Source: Blattamonas nauphoetae
Taxonomy: Eukaryota > Preaxostyla > Oxymonadida
Direction of reading: 5' to 3'
NCBI GenBank assembly: GCA_033064195.1
Contig: JARBJD010000002.1
Coordinates: 62,001 to 126,000, forward strand
Length of the DNA stretch: 64,000 bases
The translations under genes and the position numbers were made by a program. The notes under the pieces were generated by a model. That model did not search any database. It saw only the letters and a program-made list of their open reading frames with translations, and was not told the DNA's origin. Shown piece after piece: positions 48,696-59,845 of the stretch (positions within the stretch are counted from its first letter, which is position 1; each line of letters begins with the position of its first letter).

Positions 48696-49352
48696 TTATT
48701 GAAGTTCTTTGGTTCTCATTTCCTCAACCCACTGTTTTAATTTGTCATTGATCATGGATTTATTCGCTAGAATAATGTCCATCATCTTCTTGCTGGTGGA
48801 GTTTGAGTTGTCAGCCTTCACTTTGACTAAGATGTACGAAAATGCGAAGATAAGTGAAAAAGAAGCAAGCCTTCAAAGTTCATATCATCAACATCTTCGC
48901 AGACATATGGCATTTCGATTTTTCCAGTTTCCTTCTTCGCTGAATCACCCTCTCCGATTTGACCACTCCATTTTGACGTGATCTTCAATTCATAAGAAAT
49001 AATTCTCTTTCCCTTTCGAATGTTGATGACTGCATCACCTTCAATCGAGTCCACTTCGGGGATCGTGAGTGTTCCACCTTCCAGAGGGAACGCTATTTCT
49101 CGAAACAATTCGGGGATTCTAGTCTTAGACCATAATGTCTGCGGACGTTCTGAGTCAAGAAAATGGAAGAGACATGAGATTGGATGCAATTGTAACGACA
49201 AAAAAGCGGAGGATCATGAAAAAGAAGCAGAACGAGTGGAAGGGATGAGAATCGTTGCCCGTTTTTGCAAAGGCGGAACAAACAACTCAATACACGCAAA
49301 GAAGAGGGATCATACCTTCCCAATGCCACTGATTTGGATTCCACACTGACAT
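48696..49352 (-). CDS. HCH1: Aha1/Hch1-type Hsp90 co-chaperone, N-domain only, three exons
   Basis: Exons 49352-49316, 49149-48871 and 48826-48696 give 148 residues. The start MSVWNPNQWHWEERP contains the NxNNWHW-like signature of Aha1/Hch1; GDAVINIRKGKRIISYELKI and KIEMPYVCEDVDDMNF match the N-terminal domain that binds the Hsp90 middle domain and stimulates its ATPase. The C-terminal domain found in most Aha1 proteins is absent, as in yeast Hch1. The first intron is long here (166 nt). The second (48827-48870, 44 nt) starts GCTTGC: the frames FE and VKVKADNS can be joined only with this GC donor. Confidence 0.92.
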
Positions 49353-49529
49353 TACTTTCGAGAGAGATGGATCACACTGACCCCATTACAATTTCTTTCA
49401 CGATGATCGACACTCTGAGATGAAAAATCCCTTCCTCTCAACTCAAAAGGGAGAGTGTGGGTGTGTGAATGTGTTTTTGGCAAGAAGTCTGATATGTTTG
49501 AAGAGCGCATAACATGTTGAGTTGTTTGT

Positions 49530-51335
49530 TTAGTCTTCAGATTGTGTTGACTCCTGCCGCTTTGTCTTCTGTGGTAAATCCGAGAATGGTATATCTGATT
49601 CCTTTGAGGCGGTGAAAGGCGCATCATCCTTTTTCTTTGGAATGTGGCTCTTTGCGATGAGTGCAAGCTCTCTTTCGCGGGCTTTCAGACGGGGGATCTT
49701 TTGGGGGTTGAGAGGAGGAGCAGGCTGTGCGAGGGCTTTCTCGAGTTTGGACGGATATACTCGCTCTGTTGATTCGAGCCAGGGGAGAAACCATTCAGGG
49801 AGGGAGTGAGCAATGTGGGGGTGGATGGAGGAGGTAACAAAAGATTCAATCTTCGGATGAGGAAAGCAAAGAAATGACGATGAAAAGTGAGTGGTGCCAG
49901 ACCTCAGGTTGATTGAAGATGAGTTGCGGGTGAGCGCTATCGCCAGCGAACTTTTTGTTGTATTGGTCGAAATGGCACTGCAGGAAGTGACGAAAACAAT
50001 CAGCAAACACGATCCAAAAAGAGACCCACCGACGGGGCGAGGGGAACAGGGACAGCTCGCTCGCTGAAAGTCAGGTCGATGAAGTCAGACGGGACTGTGC
50101 CCCGAATGACACAAATGATGGCGCCAATCTGGATGGAGAGAATGAAGCTTGGAATGGCAGACCATCTTTCGGATCTGGTGGTAGATGAAGCTCTGGCCGT
50201 CGAGTGTCACTTCCACCATCTCCAGGCCGTCGATTGTGAAGGCCTTCGAACACTTTATCTTTCGAATGACTCGGTTGCAGTGGTTCCAGCTCTCCTGTGC
50301 CTTGGCTGTTGTGTAGTTGTGGTAGTTTCGAGTTCCAACGAATCGTTTGGCCACTTCATTCACTTTGTCCGAGAGTTCGTCGGACCATTCAAATTGTGAG
50401 GATTGTTTGCGTGTGGTCTGAAGGTATTCAATCGATTGTTCATGGGTCAAATAAGGCTTTGGATAGTTCTTTTGTGGGAAATACTCGGACATGTTTCCAG
50501 GATCAGTCGCTTGAGCAGGAGGCTGCTCGATTGGAGTTTTTTCTTTTCTTCGTTTCTTCGGTTTATCGTCGTCAGAATCATCACCACCTTCACCGTCAGA
50601 CTCAACATCATCAATTAGAGGCATATTTTCGTCTTTAGCCCATGGATACATTTCTGAAACATCGGCAAAAGATGATGGATCAAAAACGAAAGTTGGGATG
50701 AGGTATCGATATGTTCTCCCAGAACACCAACTCTTTGGATTGAAGTGCTCAGTAGTCCTAAGCATAGCTGGGTAAGAGAAGATTGGATATCGAGGTTAAC
50801 AGCACAAAAGATGAAGAATACCGAAAACGCGGATAGAGGGGGGAAGAGCGGCATTGATCCTCTGAACCAATGTGTCTGGTTCACTAAGAAGCATCTATTA
50901 ATTGGTGAGATCATCATAATGCTGAAATAAGTCGTGCATACCTTAAGTGAGACGATTTGGGCTGTTGCATGAACTCCCTTATCCGTTCGTGCACAACGCC
51001 CCCAACCGACTTTTGTGAATGAACCTGCATTCACTGGGCTAATACCACCAGCAGTAACAATGGCTGCTTCGAGTTCACTTTCTACAGTTCTTGCTCCTGG
51101 ATTTCTATAAATCGATGAAAAAGAGCATCAATAAAGAACAATGAATACACTTGCAATCCAGAGAATTCACTCCCCAAATAACCAAAGCATAGACAAACAC
51201 GACGTTTCGGAACTAGTGAAAAAAGGATTTGTGATCAAATAGCGAAGTAGTGATACTTGAAATCTTCTCCGTTGTTTCATTCGCTGAATTAGGCTTTGGA
51301 ATTGATTCTGGATTGGTCGTATCTGAGATATCCAT
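49530..51335 (-). CDS. PUS1: tRNA pseudouridine synthase PUS1 (TruA family), eight exons
   Basis: Exons: 51335-51257, 51212-51140, 51104-50942, 50894-50822, 50767-50163, 50128-50009, 49977-49903, 49850-49530; about 502 residues; introns 31-54 nt. The enzyme isomerises uridines in tRNA, some snRNA and mRNA. Diagnostic blocks: PKRRVCLCFGYLGSEFSGLQ (~30), the catalytic Asp in GRCARTDKGVHATAQIVSLK, CSGRTYRYLIPTF, VGTRNYHNYT and QSFIYHQIRKM followed by IGAIICVIRG. A Lys-rich acidic insert sits between the two halves of the catalytic domain, and the C-terminus is basic, as in the nuclear eukaryotic form. The start at 51335 is the best placed of two ATGs. Confidence 0.94.
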
Positions 51336-51421
51336 TCGCTCTTGAGGGTTGTGAGCTGGATGATAAACTGTGTGGGAGGATCGACCGTAACACATTTTCG
51401 CACTCTCACTCTCCTCCACCG
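51336..51421. promoter_or_regulatory. 86-bp divergent intergenic space, PUS1/SDR
   Basis: This lies between the starts of PUS1 (-) and the short-chain dehydrogenase (+). No motif recognised. If PUS1 used its upstream in-frame ATG at 51419 the gap would fall to 2 bp. Confidence 0.35.
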
Positions 51422-52730
51422 ATGAACTTTCTTCTATCCTTCTTTCTTAATATCTCTGCTGCTTTGTTCTGCCTGTCAATATTTTCGTATCTCATCCCAC
51501 AGCTTGTGGTTTGGTTTCTTCCGGAACGCAACTTGAAACATCGTTATGGACAATCGTGGTGTGTAGTTACTGGTGGATCTTCTGGAATCGGGCAGCAATT
51601 TGCGGTCAAGGCGACTAAACAAGTGTGTTCATCACACTCTGATTCTCCATCACCATCCGTCACTTAATCAATTTTCCTTTTCTTTAACATGCAGGGAATG
51701 AACTGTGTTATTATTGGAAGAAATGAATCTCATCTCAATGAAACGAAAGACCTTCTCTCTCAATTGTATTGGCTTCTCGCCTTTTTTTCGTCATTCTGGA
51801 GAATTTTCTCAATATTGATTGCCATTCATCATTGATTGTTGTCTCCAACTATCTTCTACACATAAAGGAATCCTCAAACTCAGCAACTTTACATCACAGC
51901 GGATTTTTCAAAGGATCCGGATGTTGTCACGCGTCATATTCTTCAACAAGTCGAGGAATTGGACATTAGCGTCCTTTTCCTAAATGCAGGATACGGTTCT
52001 TTCGAAGTGTGTCCTTATCTCACTGGATTCACCACGTCTCACTTCTCTCTTTCTTCTCCGACTTCGAAGAAGGCAACTGGTCCATCAAGCACGTTGGTTG
52101 ACATGTTAAACACAAACACTGTCACCAATCTCGCCCTCTTCAATTCTCTCTCTCCTCGCATCCTTCGTCGTTCACTATCCCAAACATCTTCATCCAAAGA
52201 ACAGTCTATTTTGTTCATTTCATCCTCTGTCTTCTTGTTCTCAGTCGCGGCGCTGTCTTTCTGACGTCTTCGGTTGTCGATCTCGTCGCTGTTCCATATG
52301 CTGCGAACTATTGCTCCACCAAATCGTCACTTGCCGCGTTTGGGGAGAGTCTGGCGTTTGAGTGTCAGCGTGTGTTACTTTTCTTGGATATCTTTCAGAG
52401 GTTGGAGTTGACGTTGTTGTTCTCCGTCCAGGGCCAGTCAACACTCGTTTCTATGATCGGATCTCAGGTATCTCGATCCTCCAAGCGATCCGTTTGCCCT
52501 TTTTCGTCCCGATTTCCTCAGAGCTCGTCGGTTCCTCTCCTCAGTCGGTTGTCCGAAAGTTGTTCAAATCTGTTGGAAGACTGGTTGCTTGTGATGTCGG
52601 TCTTTCAACCATCCTTGTCCGACTTTTCACAAAAGTTGTTGACTATAATGCCTACGCGACATTTGTAGCTCCCATATTTAACCTTTTCCCAGAATTCCAG
52701 CATCTGGGGCAAGAGTCGGAGACACGTTGA
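51422..52730 (+). CDS. Short-chain dehydrogenase/reductase, membrane-anchored, six exons
   Basis: Exons: 51422-51622, 51695-51765, 51868-52006, 52070-52203, 52245-52369, 52399-52730; 333 residues; introns 29-102 nt. An N-terminal hydrophobic helix (SFFLNISAALFCLSIFSYLI) precedes the Rossmann fold: cofactor loop TGGSSGIG, NAGYG, catalytic Ser in LTSSVVD and YCSTK as the Tyr-x3-Lys pair, then RPGPVNT. The arrangement fits ER-anchored reductases of the 3-ketoacyl-CoA reductase/17-beta-HSD12 or 3-ketodihydrosphingosine reductase groups, acting in fatty acid elongation or sphingolipid synthesis with NADPH. Which of these cannot be settled from motifs alone. Confidence 0.88.
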
Positions 52731-53064
52731 TAAAGATTGATCCCTCATCTCAACATTCCTCTCTCTTTCTGTTGTTCGGTATTTTTGTCATCCAACACTT
52801 TCATTTCAATTGAATTGTTTCCATAGCACTTATCGAGAAGGAACGAAACGAGACTTCTGTGAAATGAAGATATACGCTATTAATATGAATGAGCTCAACT
52901 CAAAAACGATGAAATTGTCTTCGTTGCTGAGAATACGATGGATTGGTAGGGACATCGAAGCTGAAGTTGAGCATTTTTGTGTGACAGAGAAAACCCTGGT
53001 GGGCATTGTTGCCGCTTGTGACAATAGAATCCAAAATGTGACAGACCAGACAGAGAGTCTGTTT
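52731..53064. other. 334-bp convergent 3' region
   Basis: This lies between the stops of the SDR gene (+) and the J-protein gene (-). It contains a 70-codon plus-strand frame (52864-53076) with plausible composition, reported separately. Otherwise nothing is seen. Confidence 0.5.
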
Positions 53065-53076
53065 TCATATCGATAG
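52864..53076 (+). CDS. Possible small ORF (70 aa), doubtful
   Basis: An ATG-started frame of 70 codons begins MKIYAINMNELNSKTMK and has a protein-like composition with one run that could form a strand-helix (EAEVEHFCVTEKTLVGIVAA). It sits in the 3' space between convergent genes and overlaps the last codons of the J-protein gene by 12 bp. I do not recognise it; it may be chance. Confidence 0.2.
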   Translation: MKIYAINMNELNSKTMKLSSLLRIRWIGRDIEAEVEHFCVTEKTLVGIVAACDNRIQNVTDQTESLFSYR

Positions 53077-54074
53077 GAGTCTTTGGAGAGTCGTTCTAAG
53101 GAGAGAAGTTGGAGAAATGACATACCGTTCATACTCTTCACTGTAGGCAAATTTCGCTGGTTGGATTCTCTTCTTGGGGATCTTAAACAATGGATAATTG
53201 AAAAAAGGAGACATTTCGTAGCCATGCATGGAGAGGGGTCTCTTTCAGACCCTCAACTGCTTTTTCGGCTCCAACCTGATTAACCATTTCTACCCAAGCT
53301 GATATTCCATCATCATTGAAGACAATACTCTCAACTCGTCCAAATTGGAGGAGGCGATCAATGAGGGTGTTCTTGTCCCGGTAAACAGGTTGAAGGTGTC
53401 TTGGCCATTGAATTCCAATAATTGCTCCTTCAAATGACATGTTTCGAGAAGAAGAAGTCCTGAATAGAGAAAGAAGAGAGGTGACAGTATAATTATGCAA
53501 ACATCTTCTCTCCTTTTCCAACGGAGGGAGCTGAGATTCCGAGTGATTCTCGAATTCTCTGTGTGTGTTCATCATCATCGCCACCTTCTTGGGCTTGCCG
53601 CAATAGTTCGAGATACTATATATATACGAGTGAGAAAGCAAATTGAGAGACCTCCTTTCTTTTCTGTTCTTTCTCAAGTTTTGCATTGCGATGTTCATTC
53701 TCTTCTCTGTGTCGTTGATCCAAAAACTAGAAAGGGGAGTGAAAATCTTGGAATTTGGGCATACCTTCTGTTTTAGAGCGATACGCGTTGAGTCCATCTC
53801 TCTCTCTCTTTCTCTCCATTCCTTCGTCGCTGAATAAGATTGATCGTATATCATTCGCTTCTCTGGATTTGACAGTACTTCATAAGCAGCCTGAATAGAG
53901 AGAAAAATGTCTTGTGCATTGGGATTTTTGTCTGGGTGATATATTTTTGCGCTGAGAAGAGAATCGCTAACTAAGAAGAATTGCACACAGATTCCGATAA
54001 TTTTTTGTTATATCAGATGGTGTGGCTGAGAGTGTCACTCCTAAAATCTCATAGTAATCTGGTTCCTCTGACAT
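53065..54074 (-). CDS. DNAJC17: DNAJC17/Cwf23-like J-protein with RRM, six exons
   Basis: Exons: 54074-53989, 53951-53765, 53726-53652, 53615-53503, 53459-53213, 53181-53065. The start MSEEPDYYEILGVTLSATPS leads into a J-domain with the HPD motif (YHPDKNPN, ~residue 35) that stimulates Hsp70. A charged coiled coil follows (QRHREENEHRNAKLEKEQ), then an RRM-like fold (~165-230; GAIIGIQWPRHL ... GISAWVEMVNQ). J-domain, coiled coil and RRM in this order mark the DNAJC17/Cwf23 group, which works with the spliceosome, including disassembly. The last exon may be split by a further 30-nt intron (about 53096-53125, starting GTATGT) that is a multiple of three and stop-free. About 255 residues. Confidence 0.82.
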
Positions 54075-54160
54075 TTCTCGATCAGCCCTCTTCTGATTGA
54101 TGACTGACCAGGTTCCCAAAAGAAAGATAGAAACAAACAAAGAAGAAATGAAATGTCAAG

Positions 54161-56103
54161 TCATTGATGAAGATGATGAAAAAACGATATCTGTGTTTCA
54201 CATTTTGAAGGCTTTACCTCTTTCTCGACGATTCCGTAGACCTGTCCATTAATGGGCAGGATGTACGGATCCAGAAGTGTGCGTGAAGAAAGCAGAGAAA
54301 GCGAAAGAGAGTCTCCTCGGTCATCGATGGTGTGGATCCCCGAATAAAACCGAAGCTGATGAGAAGAATCACGGATCACAATCCCACACGAATAAGAATC
54401 GAGAAGGTCGTTCATCCCAAGATCTGACTCAATGAAAGACAGCTCTGTGCAAGTTGGTGGTTTGACAAGACTTGACTTCAGCTTCCCGCTTTGTCTTTCT
54501 GACCGCCGCTTGCTTCCAAACGTGCCGAGACGGCCATGAGTGGATGTGGAGAGGGAGGACAGAGTGAGTGGCTGAATGGTGGAAACGGCAGGTGTGAGGG
54601 AGAGCAGGAAGAGACGAGAGGATTGATCCACCGCTCCGACCAAGATGGAATGGTGGTGGGAGAGGATGGTGACGTTGGAGATGGGGAAGGGCTGGAGACG
54701 CGGAGTGACGTGATGGGAAGGAATGAATGAGACAGGGTCGCCAAAAGAAGACACCAGCACAACTGAGCCATCTTCGGTGCTGAAGCAACCATATGCAGAC
54801 TGAGGCCGTGTTCGAGACGAGTTTGAGGGAACGTTGACGAAAGGTGCTTTTGCTGAGCACGAGAGGATTCGGCTGGGAAGAGGCCACGTCTGCTGTGGAG
54901 TCCGAATTGGGAGGGTTTTGACAGATCGAGTGTTTGTGGAAGACGACACACGAGTCGGGAGGAGTGTGCGGGAGATGTCGCGACTGTGCTTCCAGGTGGA
55001 CACGAGCGAGTATGGGTGGAGCTTCTCGTCGCCGTCCTTTGCTGAGCAGAGCAGAAGGTAGAGAGGTGGGGAGCGATCGTGAGAGAGTGTGATGAGAGAA
55101 TGGGTGTCCGTGATTGTGACCGGTGTCCCTGATGGAGTGATGGAGGGTGGGGATGAATCGTGCGGTTCGATGGAAGCGATGGTTGATCGAGGAAGAGGTG
55201 ATGGGTTGGATGTTACGATGTTATCGATAGCCTCTGGAAGAGGCAACTGGAGAGAATAAGAGAGGAAATGAGAGAACACACTTCAAAGATGGAAAGGGTC
55301 TGATCGTGGACAACGGGAAGAATCATTCGAAGAGGATGAGAAGAAAAGACTGAAGGCGATGAAGAGATATCTGGTTGGATGAGTGACTTGGAATCCGATT
55401 CTATTCGGAACAGTCGCTGTGGCTCCATATTGGTATAGCCTGGAAGTTCAACAATTGGAATGGCGATCACTTCCATGATCTGTTGCTTTTGAGGTTGGGC
55501 CTCTTGTTCTGTTGCCGGTTCAAGAGGTGGTTGTGATGGCTGCTCGTCAGGAACATTTGAAAGTTGACCAGTTGCTGCAACAAAAATCAGGCTTCCATAA
55601 TGTGTAAATGCTGAAAGATGGACAATTTTGTATTGGTTGGGAAAGAGGTCAATTGTGAACCATAATTGTTGTAGTTTCAGGTGTGAGAGAAGTAAACGGC
55701 CATTATCCGTTCCAAGTATAGAAAATGTGCCGTCTTGAGTGAGTGTAGCAGAGGATATTGTCAGGTTTGGGAGTCCAATTGTATAGAATGGGAGAGGAGG
55801 CTGTTTGATATCTTCCTCACGAATTAACTCAGTGTTAAATGAGTAATTTTTGATTTGTTTCCAGGTTTCATCCACAATTGATGCTGTTCAGTTGAAGATA
55901 ATGAAGAAAAAATGATCGAAATTCAAACTAACGATTTTATCTATCATTGAGAAAGGAAATGGTAGTTTTACGAGGTGACTATCAGGATCAACAAAGAGAT
56001 TTACATCAGGATTGTTTTTTGTTGTCATAGTCTCGATTTTGTTGTGTTCCAGTTGAGACTGGAAATTTATGCGGGACGATCTTGTAGTGAGTTCATGATC
56101 CAT
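54161..56103 (-). CDS. Unrecognised beta-rich protein (propeller-like), three exons
   Basis: Exons 56103-55929, 55883-55282 and 55246-54161 give about 620 residues; introns 45 and 35 nt, each joining frames in phase. The N-terminal half has repeating short beta patterns such as ISSATLTQDGTFSILGTDNG and GSLIFVAATGQLS, as in WD40-like or other propellers. A Pro/Gln/Glu-rich linker splits two propeller-like parts, and the second half is Ser/Thr-rich with GCFSTEDGSVVLVSSFG and GIVIRDSSHQLRFYSG. No catalytic or targeting motif. Candidates are a trafficking or ciliary scaffold, but no family can be named. It starts 96 bp from divergent legumain. Confidence 0.6.
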
Positions 56104-56199
56104 TCCTTTAGATGAGTCAATCCGTGTACATCCACATCAATGGGATCGAGATGTCAGTCAAAGGACAATATCTAAGTTTGAGGAAAAGATCCACCCACA
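56104..56199. promoter_or_regulatory. 96-bp divergent intergenic space
   Basis: This separates the starts of the propeller-like protein (-) and legumain (+). No element recognised. Confidence 0.35.
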
Positions 56200-57858
56200 A
56201 TGAATCTCTTGTTCATTCTCATCTTCCTTCCTGCACTGCTAGGAAGCAATTGGGCCGTCTTAGTTGCAGGATCATCATCTATTCGAAATTACCGGTTTTT
56301 TTCTCTTCCTTATTCTTCTCTCAACCAGCCATCAAAGTGATGTCTTCCATGCGTATCAGCTTTTGACCAAGAAAGGGTTCCAAAAGGAACGTATAATACT
56401 AATGGCGGTTTTTTCTTCTTTTATCGTATTATCCTGTGATATCTCATCATATGATCAGTATAACGATGTTATCGATGATGAAAAAAATCCGTTCCCTGGA
56501 AAAATGTTCAACTCAGAAAATGAAGTGAATGTCTATCCAGTGTGCTTTTGCCAAACTTTTCATTCATTTTCCAAGGGAAAGGAGGCAATTTCATACACTG
56601 GAACGAATGTTACCAAAGAACGTTTTCTAGCTGTCCTGTCTGGTAACAAAGAAAAGGCTGGTGGCCCTGTTGTCGAAAGCAAAGAAAATGATGATATTTT
56701 TGTCTTCTATAGCGATCATGGGTCACCTGGTGTTCTCCTTTTCCCTGCTGTATGCTCTCTTCTTTTTTCACCATCTCACAGTCGGCCTCTCTGCACGGTG
56801 ATGAACTTGTGAATACCCTCATCGAGATGCACACACAAAAGAAGTACCGGCAGATGGTTATTTATGTCGAAGCATGCTATTCAGGGTCTATGTTCCATGA
56901 GTTGCTTCCAAAGAACATCAGCGTTTTTGCTCTGACTGCTGCAAATGAGAAGGAAAACAGTTGGGCCCAATACTGTTATGATGATGGTCCCTTTGCAAAA
57001 ATGTGTTTGGGAGATGAAATGGCTTGTCATTGGATGGAACACTCAGAAAAAGTGAACCTTCAACTCACCACCGTTAAAACCCAAGCTGAAACTGTCAAAA
57101 AGCTCGTAGAATTGAGTCATGTTCAACAGTTTGGTGATAAGGCAGTGGCAGATAATGTTCTCGCTGTATTTCAGCAAGGCGATGCAGGCATCTTTCCAGA
57201 AGCACTCATACACTTCTACACCTCTCCATCAAGTGTCACTCAGCAAGCACGTGTTAACCAACATCGTGCACAATCGAAATATGGTACAGGAGGAATCATC
57301 TCTCTTTCTTCAACACTCTCGGAGTTCGATCCAAAGATTCAAGATATCCTGAAAGGAATCAAATTTTTTGGTTTGTCTTTGTTACACTACCACTCATTCC
57401 CTTGTCCCAACTCAGAATCTGCACCTCACACAGTGTCACATCTTCGATTCTTGAATCATCGAGCTCAAAGATCAAACGAGCCAGCTGTCCAGGCAGAGCT
57501 TCAAACTGAAATTGAACACATCGTCTCTGCTGATCACACAGTACACAAACTTCTCAATTATCTTTCTTCCAATACTCATCGGTCATTCTTCACTCATATT
57601 CTCCCAAACTCGATCAACTTCGACAGAACTGTTAATCAACTCCTTATCAAGTCTGAACGAGCTACTGACCCCAATCTGTATCGACGTGTGCTGAATATCT
57701 ATCATCAGCATTGTGGATTTCCGTCTGAATATGAAACAATACCTATTCATAAGATTCTTGCGAATGCATGTAATCAAGGATTGTTCTCAACTGAGAAAGC
57801 GATTCAGGATTTTAACATTTTCCTCGAGAACAACCTCGAATCTGCATCCCATTTTTGA
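56200..57858 (+). CDS. LGMN: Legumain (asparaginyl endopeptidase, clan CD C13), six exons
   Basis: Exons: 56200-56294, 56329-56407, 56459-56539, 56576-56749, 56782-57370, 57416-57858; 486 residues; introns 32-51 nt. A signal peptide (MNLLFILIFLPALLG) sends it to the secretory path; legumains act in lysosomes or vacuoles and cut after Asn. NWAVLVAGSSSIRNYR and HQSDVFHAYQ match the family start. The catalytic pair is intact: His in FYSDHGSPG (~165) and Cys in VEACYSGSM (~195). A C-terminal prodomain-like helical region of ~190 residues ends CNQGLFSTEKAIQ. There is no C-terminal membrane helix, so it is legumain rather than the GPI8 transamidase. The last intron is a multiple of three without stops. 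Confidence 0.93.
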
Positions 57859-58038
57859 CTCTTTTTGTCGAGTAGCTCTTCTTTCAAGACAAAAAACTCT
57901 CTTCATTCTCTGAACACTTCAAATCATCCTAATTTTATCTCAGAACATATTATTTTGATCATTTATCTGTTGATATCGCGTGAATAAAAACAAACAGAGA
58001 GGATGAGGTTCGAAATCAGGAGAAGAGGGAGGATGTGT

Positions 58039-59845
58039 TTAAAAATCAGGAGGAGGAGGAGGGGGCAGATCGTCGAAGTCGTCGGGAGGAGGTAAAATAT
58101 CATCGTCGGCAGGGGGTGGTGGATAGTCGTCGTCATCGTCTGGTGGAGGAAGGATTTCGTCGTCGTCATCGATCGGAGGAGGTGGTGGGTAGGAATCGTC
58201 GTCGAATGGTGGGGCTTGGAGTGACTGAGGAGACGGCGGGAACGAAGGAGGAGGAAGAATGTCGTCACCAGAGGGAGAGTCTGGGCTGGGCGCACTCTCG
58301 GCTCCTTGTCCTCCAAAGAGCTTGCCTTGGAGAGCCAGGATCGATGACTTGGGCTGTGGATGTGGGACTTCGACGGGCTCGTGTGTCTCTGCTGTTGTTT
58401 TAGCGAATAATTTGGCTTGCAAGTCTCGAATGCTTCCACCTCCACCAATCTTCGGCCCGATGGGCGGTTTGGAGGCAGAGGGAAGCATTTTGCTCTGCTG
58501 CTGTTGAGCAGCGATACGTGCCTGCATGGCCTTCACACCTGTCAGCGGTGGCTCCTCTTTCTTTGGTTGTGGGGCCTCCTTCTTCGGCTCCGGAGGAGGA
58601 AGTTTGGCAGGAGTGGGTTTGTCCTCCGCCGGTGGTGTGCTGAGAACCTCCTTTTTCGTCTCGTGTGTGCCTGTGCCTGCTCCTGATGGGCGAACGGTGG
58701 ATTGCTGGGATGCTCCGAACAGACGTGCTTGGAGGGCCTTCACACCCGACACTGGTCCTTCGCTCTTCGCAGGCGGGGGAGGGTCTCTTGCAGGCGGGGG
58801 AGGATCCCTCGATGGAGATTGAGGAGCTGAAGTGGGTGGGGCGTCTTTTGGAAGTTCGGGTAGTGTGGGGTGTTCTTGTGTTTCTTCTGTCACTGGATCA
58901 CTTGGCGGTGGAAGGTCAAGTGGCGGCGTTGGCAGAACCGCATCGGCAGGAGGTGGTGGGAGATCAGCGTCTGTGTGTGTATTGTCTTTCGGTGGAGGTG
59001 GGAGGTCTGGAACTGTGTGTTCATTTTCCTTCGGGGGAGGTTGAAGAGATGCTTTGGATGGTGACGATTCGTCGTCATGTTGAGATTGATTTGAATTCGT
59101 GCTGACAAGAGGATTTTTGAGTACAACAGAAGGTCGTAATTTCCCTGGAAAAGAAGCTAAAGGTCTACTAGCTGAATCCCTTTGTGTGACAGATGGCTTT
59201 CGAACGCGATTGGGGAGTTTCTTTTCCTGCATTGTGTCTGGAACAAAAGATGGTTCGTCAACGTCAAGTTCACTGGAAGAAGTGAACATTGGCTCAGACT
59301 TTTTAATTACCATCGACATTGGCCGTTTTGGCATCCCCATACCTGGAATATTCAGAGATTTTGCTTTTGCTGCGATTGAGAGTCCACCGAATGCTTTAAC
59401 TGGTTCTGATACAGGTGGTTCTTCTGAAACCTCTTTTTTCTGTTCATTTAGTGGGAGTTCTTTTGATTTAGTTGGTGAAGAATGATATTCAGCAAGATTG
59501 ACTACCACTTCGGCGAGGATTAGACTGTGTAATCGTTCGTTACTACAGAAAGAAAAAAACAGGATAAAAAGAATGTAAAGATATACAATATCTGATCGAG
59601 TGAATCTTTGGACTTTTCTATCCAACCAGAGAGATATGTTCGTTCTGCTTCATTCTTGATGCTTTCTTTCTTTGATTGGAAGAATTTTGTGATCCCAGTC
59701 TTGCGACAGTCCAAAATAGAATGTTCGCCCTCATGGAAAAGGTGCAGAAAAGCTTTAGCAAAGGATGATAAGGACTGGAGAGAGATGAAAATAATGTGAA
59801 TTTGTTTGGTGAAGAATAAGAGCATACAGGAGATTGTTGAGCCAT
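58039..59845 (-). CDS. Proline-rich cytoskeletal scaffold-like protein with four LQAxL motifs, three exons
   Basis: Exons 59845-59828, 59774-59587 and 59542-58039; 569 residues; introns 53 and 44 nt. The first ~100 residues are a helical domain (AFLHLFHEGEHSILDCRKTG, later LILAEVVVNLAEYHSS) that could be BAR-like. The rest is disordered: Pro-rich blocks DLPPPP, a set of four similar short motifs (GVKALQARLFG, GVKAMQARIAA, SIRDLQAKLFA, SILALQGKLFG), then an acidic-proline C-terminus ending DDLPPPPPPDF. The tail closely resembles that of Sra-1 in this window (DDLPPPPPF). An actin- or endocytosis-linked adaptor is likely, binding profilin, SH3 or EVH1 partners. I cannot name the family. Confidence 0.75.
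58312..58748 (-). repeat. Four copies of a short LQAxLF motif
   Basis: Within the proline-rich scaffold, the unit [GS][VI]xx[LM]QAxL[FA] occurs four times, separated by 27-70 residues of Pro/Lys-rich linker. The unit could form a short amphipathic helix. Confidence 0.7.
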
